64,000 bases of DNA from Pseudomonadales bacterium (GCA_024234635.1 JACKNX010000002.1:248001-312000); one strand, 5' to 3'; positions 53,819 through 62,589 are shown, counted from the stretch's first letter. Notes: generated from the letters alone by a model not told the origin. Translations and numbers: made by a program.

Positions 53819-54079
53819 TCAGCTCCGCCTGTCTTTGGCCTTCAGCAGGCGGGAACGGGTTTCCGCCCAGTGCGCGTTGTCCTCCGCCAGTGTGCGAATG
53901 GACACGACACGCGTCGGGGCGCCTGGATCCTTCAGCGCGCGCACTTCCAGGGCCCAATCGCCGTTCGTGAAACGCCGTACCGCGTTTTCGAGTCCCGGCT
54001 TTCCACTCAGACCAACATATTCCCAGCCCCAAAGCTCGTCGGGTTTCACCCGCTCTCCAATCCGGAATGGTGCATCCAC
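53819..54079 (-). CDS. Small unknown protein, third gene of the protease operon
   Basis: An 86-residue soluble protein (PFRIGERVKPDELWGWEYVG ... ALEVRALKDPGAPTRVVSIR). It resembles a short beta-rich domain with a Trp-rich middle and a basic tail. No family recognised. It begins 5 nt after the protease gene stop, so it is expressed with it and may be a partner, substrate or inhibitor. Confidence 0.65.
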   Translation of the reverse strand: MDAPFRIGERVKPDELWGWEYVGLSGKPGLENAVRRFTNGDWALEVRALKDPGAPTRVVSIRTLAEDNAHWAETRSRLLKAKDRRS

Positions 54080-54084
54080 GTCGG

Positions 54085-54849
54085 TTATCTCTCCATGATG
54101 TCAGGGTTTTCGGTCGCGCGGCCCTGGCTGACGAGCGCGGGAATCACGTCCGCGAACCACACGCAGTTGAGGCCAAGCGCCTCATCGACGGACAACTCCC
54201 GCGTATCAACATCCAGGCGCGAGGAGTGTACGCCCAGCAGCTTCCACGGAAAGCCGGCCGGGTTCGATTCTGACGGAGTTCGCATGACCACCGCCGCGCC
54301 ACTGGTGCCGCGATGCGTTCGTGAATCTGTCAGAAAATAGCCGTTGCCCTGGAATCGCAGCGCAAAGGACGAGGCATTGATGGCGTGGCGAACCACCGGC
54401 AGGTGATGCAGCGCGTCGTGGAAACCGAGGGGGAAGCCGACAACCAGCAGGGACGAGCCGATGTCGACCGCCGCGGCATCGTCCAGCAGATCGCGCGAGG
54501 AGAACGCGTGATAGCAGAGAGTCGCCGGAAGCGCCTGGCGTTCCAGCTCGATGGCGGCAATATCCACCGAGCCCGTGCTGTCCCTGGCCTGCCGCCACAA
54601 TCCCAGGCCATTGCGGTACAACGGAATCGAAAAGCCGATGGACTGGGTGAGATTGCCCGCGTCGGTATGCAGTTCGATCTCGATGCTGTCCGGATGATGG
54701 TTCGACGGTTCATCGACCAGTACGTGGCGGCTCGTCACCAGAAACAGCCGTGGGCCATGCTCATAGAAAAACCCGGTCGCACTGGTCAGCGCGCGACCTT
54801 GAAGCATGGTCGTGATTCGTGTGGTCGTCAGCAGCAGGGGCTCAATCAA
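54085..54849 (-). CDS. Trypsin-like serine protease, no signal peptide
   Basis: About 254 residues of a chymotrypsin-fold (S1) peptidase. His in LFLVTSRHVL, Asp in VDIAAIEL and Ser in HRGTSGAAV (GTSGA in place of GDSGG) form the triad. No signal peptide is present, so it acts in the cytoplasm, unusual for S1 enzymes. Start: TTG at 54849, overlapping the preceding gene's stop by 8 nt and keeping the conserved IEPLLLTTTRITT stretch; GTG at 54885 and ATG at 54807 remain possible. Middle gene of a three-gene set with two tiny unknown proteins. Confidence 0.8.
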   Translation of the reverse strand: MIEPLLLTTTRITTMLQGRALTSATGFFYEHGPRLFLVTSRHVLVDEPSNHHPDSIEIELHTDAGNLTQSIGFSIPLYRNGLGLWRQARDSTGSVDIAAIELERQALPATLCYHAFSSRDLLDDAAAVDIGSSLLVVGFPLGFHDALHHLPVVRHAINASSFALRFQGNGYFLTDSRTHRGTSGAAVVMRTPSESNPAGFPWKLLGVHSSRLDVDTRELSVDEALGLNCVWFADVIPALVSQGRATENPDIMER

Positions 54850-55024
54850 TGGCGCTGCCCGAATGCGGACCCTGCGCCTTGCCACTGTGCAAGGTTTCCT
54901 GGATCACTGCGTAGTTGACGGCGTCGGCAAGCCGCTCGTACCGGTAACCACTGTAGTGGTAGAAGTTCTTCGACTCCACGGTAATGCCGTGGCGGGCCAT
55001 GAGTTCCTGATCGGTTTCGTCCAT
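54842..55024 (-). CDS. Small unknown protein, first gene of the protease operon
   Basis: A 60-residue protein (MDETDQELMARHGITVESKN, then FYHYSGYRYERLADAVNYA). The GYRYERLADAV motif recurs in short bacterial proteins of unknown role, as far as I recall. It has a ribosome site (AGGTG, 6 nt) and shares its stop region with the following protease gene, so it is co-translated. Confidence 0.68.
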   Translation of the reverse strand: MDETDQELMARHGITVESKNFYHYSGYRYERLADAVNYAVIQETLHSGKAQGPHSGSAID

Positions 55025-55371
55025 AAGGGCACCTGGGTTGGAAATGGCGAATGCGCGCGGACGTGGGTATCGGCAGGCGCGATGGCCGTCAGTCTCGATG
55101 TAACGGAAGCTGCCGACAGGCGGCGGTGTGTGACGTGTGGAGGGAAACTGAGATAGTTGATCCTCGATCCGCAGGCCAGCATACGCCTGCGATCGGGGAA
55201 TAGCTCGAACTGTTTCCCTTTCCCGCAATGCCCCCCCGTGATAAACGGCGTATAGTGTGCACCGGTTCCTTGAATGAACAGTGGTGCGCATCTTGCGTCG
55301 CGCTGCTGCCGCCGAGAACGGCCTCTCATCGAATTGCTCGAACGCAACGTTGTCGATGAGGAGAGCTGACC
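55025..55371. other. 347-nt divergent gap between protease operon and Cys-repeat gene
   Basis: Contains a TATAGT box at 55,251-55,256 on the plus strand, about 115 nt before the Cys-repeat gene start, and must hold the minus-strand promoter of the protease operon. A long minus-strand frame across it is the non-coding shadow of the repeat gene. Nothing else seen. Confidence 0.5.
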
Positions 55372-56304
55372 ATGAACACGATCAAGCGGCTGCGACTCTG
55401 GTCGCTCCGGGCAATTGGCATTGCCATGGGGGTGCTGCTGACGTTCAGCGCACTCGATCCAACCGTTGCGGTGCTGGTGCTCAGCCCGATCGGCCTGCTG
55501 GCACTGTATACCCTGCGCAGCGGGCGGCCGGATGGAGCGCTGTTGCCCCCCAGGCTGTTGAAGGCCGTTGTACCCGGTCTGGCAATGACACTGGTCGTGG
55601 GTGCGAACACCACACAGGCTGAAATGCCCGAAAACGCCAGCGGAAACCCGTATGGGTCCGGATGGGTCTGCGACAGCGGGTTCAGAAAGTCCGGGGACGC
55701 CTGCCTGCCGGTTGCGGTACCCGAGAATGCAATCCCCATCGACAGCCGCTACGGTCGTGGGTGGGAATGCCAGTATGGCTACCGCGAGGACAATGGGCGC
55801 TGTGTGCTGATTCCGGTACCCGCGCACGCTTACCTGGATCCCTCCGGCACCGCATGGCGCTGCGACCGCGGATTCAACGAGGTGAATGACGCCTGCGTGG
55901 CCATTGCGGTACCCGCCAATGGCTATCTTGTCAGCAGCACCTACGGGCCAGGCTGGAAATGCAATCGTGGCTTCCAGGCAACAGACGACAGGTGTGTGGT
56001 CATCGTAGTGCCGGAACACGGCTACCTGTCCGAGAACTCGTCGCAGCAGCGTGGTTGGGACTGCGAGCGCGGCTACCTGCCAAAAGGCAACACCTGCGCA
56101 AAAATTGCGCTCCCTGAAAATGCCTATCTGTCCGAATCGACCCGTTACGGCAGCGCCTGGGAGTGTGAGCGTGGCTACGTCAAATCCGGCGATCGGTGCG
56201 AACAGGTGGACATTCCCGCGAATGCACACCTCAGCTATGACGGTGCGACGTGGGAATGCAACAAACCGTTTCGCAAACGCGACGGCGTGTGCACCGATCG
56301 CTAG
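55372..56304 (+). CDS. Membrane-anchored protein with seven tandem Cys repeats
   Basis: A 310-residue protein. Residues 1-50 form one or two membrane helices and 63-82 another. Residues 95-310 are seven units of about 31-34 residues, each W-x-C-x2-G-[FY]-x5-8-C followed by a short V-P-(E/A)-N-A-Y-L linker (Trp98, 131, 162, 195, 229, 263, 294). Each unit has two Cys, so each can close one disulphide, giving a rod of small disulphide modules outside the cell or in the periplasm. I do not know the family. GGAGAG stands before the ATG. It diverges from the protease operon. Confidence 0.82.
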   Translation: MNTIKRLRLWSLRAIGIAMGVLLTFSALDPTVAVLVLSPIGLLALYTLRSGRPDGALLPPRLLKAVVPGLAMTLVVGANTTQAEMPENASGNPYGSGWVCDSGFRKSGDACLPVAVPENAIPIDSRYGRGWECQYGYREDNGRCVLIPVPAHAYLDPSGTAWRCDRGFNEVNDACVAIAVPANGYLVSSTYGPGWKCNRGFQATDDRCVVIVVPEHGYLSENSSQQRGWDCERGYLPKGNTCAKIALPENAYLSESTRYGSAWECERGYVKSGDRCEQVDIPANAHLSYDGATWECNKPFRKRDGVCTDR

Positions 56305-56648
56305 CGCCCGGAAAGACCTGCATCGCTGACCGTGGGTGCGGTGTAAAAACGCTCAGTGGTATCGGCGCTGGCGCGGCAACGCGCCGCGCCGCGCCTGCGT
56401 GCGGAACCGGTTGCGCTGCACCTGTCTGCACATTGCCCGCACAGCCATCCACTGCTGCTGACACTCGAACGGTATCCCGCGATAGCGCACTCGCCATGAA
56501 CTGGCGTCCCCCGCTCACCCCGCAACACGCCTGAAAACTCTCCCATCGCAAGTCATGACTTTTCCGGCCGGGATTTGCCATCATGGGTGCGCGGATAGTT
56601 GAACCCTGATGGTGCATCCATAGACGAGTCTGACGGAGGTAAATCACC
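56305..56648. other. 344-nt intergenic region
   Basis: No gene supported. It has a very GC-rich stretch (56,370-56,400, repeated GCGC/GCCGC) and ends in the promoter and ribosome site of the following SDR. No repeat of the family seen elsewhere in the window is present. Confidence 0.5.
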
Positions 56649-57431
56649 ATGGATCTGAGCGGACAGGTTGCCGTGATCACTGGCGGCGCAATCGGAATCG
56701 GCAGGGGCATTGCCGTCGCCCTGGCGCAGGCGGGTGCCAATGTCGCCACCCTCGACATCGACCCGGCGGGCAATGCGGAAACCGCCCGCCTGGTGCAGGA
56801 AAGCGGCCGCATCGGCGTTGCCATCGATTGCGACATTGCGGACCGCGCCCAGGTGAGGCGTGCGATGAGCGATGTTCTGCGGCAATTCGGCCGAATCGAC
56901 GTGCTGGTGAACAATGCGGCAATTTACATCGACACCTCGCTCACGCGGGGTACCTACGAGTCGCAAACCCGGGAATACGAGCGGTCCATCCGTATCTGCG
57001 CGCTGGGAAGTTACTACTGTGCCCGCGCGGCGGTGCCGGTGATGCAGCAGGCAGGTGGCGGCAACATCGTCAACATCATCACCGAGCACATCAAGGAAGG
57101 TCATCTGATGACCGGACCGGGCGCGAGTGGTTACGACGGCGCCAAATGGGTTATGTGGCGCCAGACGGAGTCGTGGGCGGTGGAGCTCAAGGAGCACGGT
57201 ATTCGCGTGAACGCCCTGTGCATGGGAGCAACGGACACGCCGATGTTGCGCGCCGTTTCGGTGCCCATTGCCGAAGCGGCCATGAAGTGCGAGGACGTCG
57301 GGCAGGCGGTATTGAATGTGCTGGCGCACGGAAACGGCGGGCCAACCGGCATGTCCTATGTGTTTGGAACCACGGGCACGCCACGGGAACAGAGTCTGAA
57401 GGAGATCGCGGCGTTGGCGCCTTCACGCTGA
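56649..57431 (+). CDS. SDR family oxidoreductase with altered catalytic Ser
   Basis: A 260-residue short-chain dehydrogenase. The cofactor loop is TGGAIGIGRG, then LDID (acidic end of strand 2, favouring NAD), VNNAAIY and YDGAK (Tyr-x3-Lys). The expected catalytic Ser falls in NIITEHIKEG, where Thr/Glu appear instead; activity may be unusual or lost. GGAGG precedes the ATG by 9 nt. Convergent with the following SDR. The substrate is unknown. Confidence 0.85.
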   Translation: MDLSGQVAVITGGAIGIGRGIAVALAQAGANVATLDIDPAGNAETARLVQESGRIGVAIDCDIADRAQVRRAMSDVLRQFGRIDVLVNNAAIYIDTSLTRGTYESQTREYERSIRICALGSYYCARAAVPVMQQAGGGNIVNIITEHIKEGHLMTGPGASGYDGAKWVMWRQTESWAVELKEHGIRVNALCMGATDTPMLRAVSVPIAEAAMKCEDVGQAVLNVLAHGNGGPTGMSYVFGTTGTPREQSLKEIAALAPSR

Positions 57432-57517
57432 ATAATGACTGCGACGGCTACGGGCTCAGCGTTTTCACAACGGACACTACCGGCGATCGCGCGAACAGCG
57501 TCCTGTCGTTCCAGCCG

Positions 57518-58273
57518 TCAACTGGCCGTGTAACCCAGGTCCACCGCAATGTCCTGACCGGTCATGGCAGTGGCGTCCAGCGCAACATGCACAACGGTTG
57601 CCGCTACTTCATCCGGCGTCGCCACACGCCGGAGCAACTGTCTGGCGGCCGCGGCGTGCTGTTGCCGCTTCGCCTGCCCGGGCGTCAGGTCGCGATAGCT
57701 CTCTGCAACGTAAGCAGCCAGCAAGGCCGTGTCGGTGGCGCCGGGACTGACGGTGTTCACGCGGATGTTGGGGCCGAGATCCACCGCCAGACCAACCGTC
57801 AACCCTTTCAATGCCGCTTTCGATGCCCCATAGAGCGCATGGTTTCGCATCCCCGCCCGGGATGCGACCGAGCCAACAAATACCACCGAGCTACCCCCGA
57901 CCAAATTCGGCAGCAGCTTCTGCGTGAGGAACAGCGGACCTGCCAGGTTGAGATTGAACATATTGTCGTAGTCCGCGCGCGTGAGTTCGGCAAATGCCTT
58001 GAGCTGGTCGGTGGCAGCGCAATGGATCAACGTCTGCACGGCTTCGCCGCCTACAGCGTCCACGATGCCCTGCCAGGTGTCGCTGTCGCCACAGTCGGCT
58101 ACGGCAACAGCGCCCTGTCCGCCTGCTTCAAGAATGGCGGCAACGGTTTCCTCGAGGGTTGACGCGGTGCGACCCACACACACGACACGCAGATTCCGCC
58201 GTCCCAGGCGGAGCGCCACCGCGCGCCCTATGCCGCTGCCAGCGCCGGTCACCACCGCAGTGGCTGCCGTCAT
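57518..58273 (-). CDS. SDR family oxidoreductase, fourth gene of the BVMO operon
   Basis: A 251-residue SDR. TGAGSGIGRAVAL is the cofactor loop, CVGRT after strand 2 leans to NADP, HCAA replaces NNAG, and VGSVASRAG plus YGASK supply Ser, Tyr and Lys. The ATG overlaps the preceding SDR stop by ATGA, so it belongs to the TetR-BVMO-SDR-SDR operon. Probably a ketone/alcohol step in the same route. Confidence 0.88.
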   Translation of the reverse strand: MTAATAVVTGAGSGIGRAVALRLGRRNLRVVCVGRTASTLEETVAAILEAGGQGAVAVADCGDSDTWQGIVDAVGGEAVQTLIHCAATDQLKAFAELTRADYDNMFNLNLAGPLFLTQKLLPNLVGGSSVVFVGSVASRAGMRNHALYGASKAALKGLTVGLAVDLGPNIRVNTVSPGATDTALLAAYVAESYRDLTPGQAKRQQHAAAARQLLRRVATPDEVAATVVHVALDATAMTGQDIAVDLGYTAS

Positions 58274-59013
58274 ATCGACATGCCCCCATCGATGGTGAAG
58301 TCCGCGCCCGTTGCGAAGCTGGCCGCGTCCGACGCCAGAAACAACGCTGCTTCGGCAATCTCCGAGGGCTGCCCCATGCGCCGCATGGGCGTGGTCTGCA
58401 CCAGCACCTGGTTCATCCTGTCGGGATTGGCATGGTTGATGGGTGTATCGATGACGCCGGGATTGATCTGGTTGACGCGTATGTTGTAGCGCGCCAGCTC
58501 CAGGGCAGCGGACCTGGTCATGCCCCGCACCGCCCATTTGGATGCGGTGTAGGCAAACAGGGTTGAGGTGCCCTGCAGCGCGGCAACGGAGCCGACGTTG
58601 ATAATCGCCCCACCACCTGCGCGTTTCATCGGCTCCAGCACTGCACGCATACCGAGAAAAACGCCCACCTGGTTGACGCCGACAATCTGCTGGTAGGTCG
58701 CGAGGTCCGTGTGTTCGAGCTTCAACGGTCGCGAGATGGCGGCGTTGTTCACCAGTATGTCCACCGCGCCGAACGTGTTGATCGCCGTCTCGACCACCCG
58801 CGCCCAATCCGCTTCCGAGGCCACATCGTGGAGGACAAAACAGGCGGCCTCACCGATATCGGCCGCCACGGCCTGCCCCTGTTCGGCAAGGATGTCCGTG
58901 AGCACTACACTGGCGCCATGCGCCGCAAACAGTCTCGCCTCCGCTTCGCCCTGACCACGCGCTGCGCCGGTAATGATCGCAACCTTGCCATCGAGACGCC
59001 TTGGCTCACTCAT
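58270..59013 (-). CDS. SDR family oxidoreductase, third gene of the BVMO operon
   Basis: A 247-residue classical SDR like hydroxysteroid dehydrogenases: TGAARGQGEA cofactor loop, LTDI (Asp, favouring NAD), VNNAAISRPL, VGSVAALQG with Ser, YTASK, and NPGVIDTP. It overlaps the Baeyer-Villiger gene by ATGA and the next SDR by ATGA. It may oxidise the alcohol that yields the ketone for the monooxygenase; this order is inference. Confidence 0.9.
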   Translation of the reverse strand: MSEPRRLDGKVAIITGAARGQGEAEARLFAAHGASVVLTDILAEQGQAVAADIGEAACFVLHDVASEADWARVVETAINTFGAVDILVNNAAISRPLKLEHTDLATYQQIVGVNQVGVFLGMRAVLEPMKRAGGGAIINVGSVAALQGTSTLFAYTASKWAVRGMTRSAALELARYNIRVNQINPGVIDTPINHANPDRMNQVLVQTTPMRRMGQPSEIAEAALFLASDAASFATGADFTIDGGMSI

Positions 59014-60650
59014 GCCAGCACTATCCCGCGATAACCATTCGCCGCCACATCGTTCAGGGTGCGCGTGTATTTCGGCGCCCCGCCGTTGTAAACGATGTAC
59101 CGGCGCGTACCTTCCTCGTGTCCCGGGAGGTTCGAGTTGTAGCCTGTCATCCAGCCCTTGGCATTGCGCATGAGCAGCGTCTGGTACATGTCGCGCACGT
59201 GCTGGTTCCACATGGCTTCCGCTTCCGGGCTGGCCTCGAAGCGGCTGATGTCGTGGTCCAGGCAGTAGGTCACCAGGTCGGTGATCCAGTCGACATGGGT
59301 TTCGATGGCGCGCGGGAAGTTGGTGGAGGCGGAGCCGCTCTGGGGGCCGGCAATCATCACGAGGTTGGGATAGCCGTTGACCATGGTGCCGAGGTAGGTC
59401 GACGGGCCGTCCTTCCATTTGTCAGCGAGCCTCGCGCCGTCAACACCCTGGATATCGATGCGGTCGAAGCCACCGGTGATGGCATCGAAGCCCGTGGCGT
59501 AGACGATCAGATCCAGCTCGTAGTGCGCATCCGTTGTCTCAATGCCCGTTTCGGTAATGCGCTGGATGGGGGTTTCACTGATATCCACCAGATGCACGTT
59601 GCTGCGGTTGTAGGCTTCGAGATAGTTGGTTTCCATTGGCAGACGCTGCACGCCAAAGCCGTGGTCGCGCGGAATGAGCTTTTCCGCGACCACCGGGTCA
59701 TGCACCCGCTGGCGGATGCGATCGGCAATGTACGCCGAGAACTCGGCATTGGCCTTTTCGTCCGTGAAGATCTCGGTGAAATTCTGCAGCCAGATGGCAA
59801 AGCCGGGTTGGCCGTACAGGCTGTCCCACAGCGCCACCCGTTCCTCGCGCGTGACATTCCAGAAGCCGCGCCGGTCAGGCACGTGCTCGAATCCACCGGG
59901 CGTGATTTTGCAGGTGGCGAAAATCTCGTCGTAGCGCTTCCTGATCCCGGCCATCTCCTCATCCGAGATCTCTGAATTATTGAGCGGCGCGCACCAGTTG
60001 GGACGGCGCTGAAACACCGTGAGCTCACCAACCTTGTCCGCGATGGCGCCGATGACCTGGATGCCGGTTGCGCCCGTGCCGATCACACCAACCCGCCGAC
60101 CTTCGAGCTTCACGTCTTCTTTGGGCCAGTAATATGTGTGGTACGCCTCGCCCCTGAAATCATCCATGCCTTCGATCCGGGGCGGCGTGGGAATGGACAG
60201 CGGCCCGACCGCGCAGATGACAAACCGGGTAACGACCTCGTCACCCCCAATTATTGAGAGGCGCCAGCACCGCCCTGTTTCATCCCAGCGCATGGCCTCG
60301 ACGCGGGTGTTGAACCGCATGAACCGGCGCAGATTGAACTTGTTCGCAACAAAATTCAGGTACCTGAGATTTTCCGGCTGCCCCGAGTAGCGCTCTTTCC
60401 AGTGCCATTCATCGAGCAGCTCACGCGAGAAGGAATAGCCGTAGGTGACGCTTTCCGAGTCGAAGCGGGCACCGGGGTACCGGTTGCGGTACCAGGTGCC
60501 GCCGAGGTCGTCATCGGCTTCAAGCACAACGGCGTTCAGGCCGAGATCGGTCAAACGCTTGATCTGGTAGATGCCCGATACGCCGGCGCCCAGCACAACC
60601 ACGTCATGAACCTGCTGCGGAGAAGGCGCTTGTGCACTTGCTGTGGTCAT
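59010..60650 (-). CDS. Baeyer-Villiger monooxygenase (class B flavoprotein)
   Basis: A 546-residue FAD/NADPH enzyme turning ketones into esters or lactones. GAGVSG (21-26) binds FAD, the BVMO fingerprint FRGEAYHTYYWP (165-176) matches FxGxxxHTxxW exactly, and GTGATGIQV (191-199) binds NADPH. PGARFDSES and YATGFDAITGG are further family marks. The close family includes cyclohexanone and steroid monooxygenases. The ribosome site GGGAGG overlaps the stop codon of the TetR gene, so regulator and enzyme are coupled. Ring-opening of a cyclic ketone is likely; which one is unknown. Confidence 0.95.
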   Translation of the reverse strand: MTTASAQAPSPQQVHDVVVLGAGVSGIYQIKRLTDLGLNAVVLEADDDLGGTWYRNRYPGARFDSESVTYGYSFSRELLDEWHWKERYSGQPENLRYLNFVANKFNLRRFMRFNTRVEAMRWDETGRCWRLSIIGGDEVVTRFVICAVGPLSIPTPPRIEGMDDFRGEAYHTYYWPKEDVKLEGRRVGVIGTGATGIQVIGAIADKVGELTVFQRRPNWCAPLNNSEISDEEMAGIRKRYDEIFATCKITPGGFEHVPDRRGFWNVTREERVALWDSLYGQPGFAIWLQNFTEIFTDEKANAEFSAYIADRIRQRVHDPVVAEKLIPRDHGFGVQRLPMETNYLEAYNRSNVHLVDISETPIQRITETGIETTDAHYELDLIVYATGFDAITGGFDRIDIQGVDGARLADKWKDGPSTYLGTMVNGYPNLVMIAGPQSGSASTNFPRAIETHVDWITDLVTYCLDHDISRFEASPEAEAMWNQHVRDMYQTLLMRNAKGWMTGYNSNLPGHEEGTRRYIVYNGGAPKYTRTLNDVAANGYRGIVLA

Positions 60651-60654
60651 CGGT

Positions 60655-61356
60655 TTACCTCCCGTTGCCTTGTTTTTGCCGGCGGACCGGCTGCGCGGCG
60701 CCGGTTGCCAACAATCCTTCAATGATCATGGCCGCCATCTGCCTGCCGACGTCACCGGGTGACAGCTCACCCCGGGGCTTGTACCACTCCGGCGCCCAGT
60801 TGAGCGCACCGAGGATCAGCATGCGCATCGCGCGCGTGTTCATGTCCTGCCGAAGCCGCCCACTCGCCATGGCCGCTTCGATCAGATTGCGCCATACCTT
60901 TCCGTAACGTCGCTGGTGGCTCATCTGCGCGCTGACGATTTCCTGTGGCAACTGCCCGAAGTTCCGCACGTTGGCGCGCGGGTAGTCCCCCATGCCCAGC
61001 ACCGCCTCCGCGTGGGCGACAATTGCGGCCCGCAGGGCATCGATGGGATCCGGCTGCTCACCCAGCGCGCTGACAGCCGCGTTGACCGCTTCCTCGGACA
61101 ACACCACACCGGTTCGCAGCACTTCCAGCACAAGCGCGTCCTTGGACTCGAAGTGGTAGTACAGGGAGGCGTCCTGCATGTCGATGGAGTCTGCAATGGC
61201 CTTGATGCTGGTGCCCGCATATCCCCGGTTGGCCAGCGTGCTGGCCGCGGCATCCAGAATGCGCTGCCGGGTATGGTCCGACTTTCTGGTCAACCGTCTG
61301 GTTTCGGCTTTCAAGCTCTTTTCCCGGTTCGTCCTCAACGGCTGGGTTGTTGGCAC
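60655..61356 (-). CDS. TetR family regulator of the BVMO operon
   Basis: A 233-residue repressor. The helix-turn-helix is TSIKAIADSIDMQDASLYYHFESKDAL (about 49-75), and the C-terminal part is the ligand-binding helical domain. First gene of the operon with the monooxygenase and two SDRs; the next gene starts 4 nt past its stop. It probably binds the 18-bp palindrome at 61,373-61,390 and senses a pathway intermediate. GTG at 61356 is used; TTG at 61314 is an alternative. Confidence 0.9.
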   Translation of the reverse strand: MPTTQPLRTNREKSLKAETRRLTRKSDHTRQRILDAAASTLANRGYAGTSIKAIADSIDMQDASLYYHFESKDALVLEVLRTGVVLSEEAVNAAVSALGEQPDPIDALRAAIVAHAEAVLGMGDYPRANVRNFGQLPQEIVSAQMSHQRRYGKVWRNLIEAAMASGRLRQDMNTRAMRMLILGALNWAPEWYKPRGELSPGDVGRQMAAMIIEGLLATGAAQPVRRQKQGNGR

Positions 61357-61364
61357 CGCGGCCG

Positions 61365-61393
61365 TTGCTTTGTTCTAGCGTACACTAGAAAAT
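61365..61393 (+). promoter_or_regulatory. Promoter of the Rieske oxygenase overlapping a TetR operator
   Basis: TTGCTT (-35, 61,365-61,370), a 17-bp spacer, and GAAAAT (-10, 61,388-61,393). The palindrome TTCTAG-CGTACA-CTAGAA (61,373-61,390) fills the spacer, so repressor binding would block polymerase. The divergent TetR promoter must overlap too. Confidence 0.5.
61373..61390 (+). promoter_or_regulatory. Perfect 18-bp TetR-type operator
   Basis: TTCTAG and CTAGAA, exact inverted 6-bp arms around CGTACA. Located between the divergent TetR gene (61356) and the Rieske oxygenase gene (61438), size and place as expected for the regulator's site. Confidence 0.7.
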
Positions 61394-61437
61394 GTTCGCG
61401 GGTCTCTACCCGAAGCAAAAACGCCCGGAGGAAGAAC

Positions 61438-62589
61438 ATGCGTCACGAACGGCAGGTGCAGTTGCTGAAGCGGGTGGCGGCGAGCGGCGACCATCTCAAG
61501 GGCCTGCACGCCCCGGGGAGCGCCACGAACCGGGCTGCCGTCTATGCCGATCCGGCGCGCTTCGCGCTGGAGCGGGAGCTGTTGTTCCGGCGGGGACCAG
61601 TCTTTTTCGGGTTGAGCGTCGACCTGACGGAACCGGGCTCCTACCGCGCGATGCGGGTGGATGGCATACCGCTGGTTGTGGTCAGGCAGGCAGACGGATC
61701 GCTGGGCGCGTTCGTCAACGCCTGCCGTCACCGGGGCGCCCCGCTGGTTGACCCGGCATCACAGGGTGAGGCTTTGCAGGCATTTCACTGCCCTTACCAT
61801 GCCTGGACCTATGAACTGAACGGCAAACTGCGCGCCCGCCCCTTCGCGGCCGGTGCATTCGACGATGTCGCCTCCAGTTGCAATCTGCTGCGGCGACCGG
61901 TAGCCGAACGCTATGGCCTTATTTTCGTTCGGCCGGAGGGCGATGCGCCCATCGACGTTGATGACGTACTGAGCGGCGCCCAGGATGACCTCGGTTCCTT
62001 CGGGCTCGACACCTACACACACATTGCCTCACGCACCAACGAATGGAACTTCAACTGGAAATTGTTCTTCGACACGTTTTCCGAGAGCTATCACATCCGC
62101 TCCCTGCACAGCCGGACGCTGGCCCCCACCTTCAATTCTGACTGCGTGATCTTCGAGCCCTTTGGCAGGAACCTGCTCTCCGTTGGCCTGCGTGCCAATG
62201 TTCACGAGGAGTTCGCCAAGCCGGAGGCGGAGTGGTCTCTGTTGCCCTATGGCACGATTCAGTACTTTCTTGTGCCAAACGGATTGGTGGTGCATCAGCT
62301 GGATCACGTGGAGACCTGGATTATTGAACCGCTGTCGGTCAACAGGACGCGAACGACCACGTCGATTTATGCCCCCTCCCCGCCTCAAACGGAAAAGTCC
62401 CGCAACTATTTCGTCAAGAACCTTGATCTGTTGCTGCATGTCACCGGCGTGGAGGATTTCGCCCTCATGCAGCAGGTGCAGGAAAGCCTGGATGCCGGCG
62501 CGTTGCCGGAGTTTGTGTACGGCGCCAATGAGCCGCCGCTCATTCATTTTCATGAGCAGGTCAATCGGGTGATTGCGGGGGCGACGTGA
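61438..62589 (+). CDS. Rieske non-heme iron oxygenase, alpha subunit
   Basis: A 383-residue oxygenase. Rieske ligands are Cys96-x-His98 and Cys118-x2-His121 (CRHRG ... CPYHAW), and the iron site is NWKLFFDTFSESYHIRSLH with His219 and His224. It is shorter than the Rieske enzyme at 13,232. GGAGG lies 6 nt before the ATG. Being divergent from the TetR-BVMO operon across one operator, it should be induced with it and may create the hydroxyl or demethylated product fed to the SDRs. No dedicated reductase nearby. Confidence 0.92.
   Translation: MRHERQVQLLKRVAASGDHLKGLHAPGSATNRAAVYADPARFALERELLFRRGPVFFGLSVDLTEPGSYRAMRVDGIPLVVVRQADGSLGAFVNACRHRGAPLVDPASQGEALQAFHCPYHAWTYELNGKLRARPFAAGAFDDVASSCNLLRRPVAERYGLIFVRPEGDAPIDVDDVLSGAQDDLGSFGLDTYTHIASRTNEWNFNWKLFFDTFSESYHIRSLHSRTLAPTFNSDCVIFEPFGRNLLSVGLRANVHEEFAKPEAEWSLLPYGTIQYFLVPNGLVVHQLDHVETWIIEPLSVNRTRTTTSIYAPSPPQTEKSRNYFVKNLDLLLHVTGVEDFALMQQVQESLDAGALPEFVYGANEPPLIHFHEQVNRVIAGAT

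Noticed and set aside
54904..56229. 441-codon minus-strand frame over the Cys-repeat gene
   Set aside because: Its apparent repeats only mirror the repeats of the real gene on the plus strand; no ribosome site.
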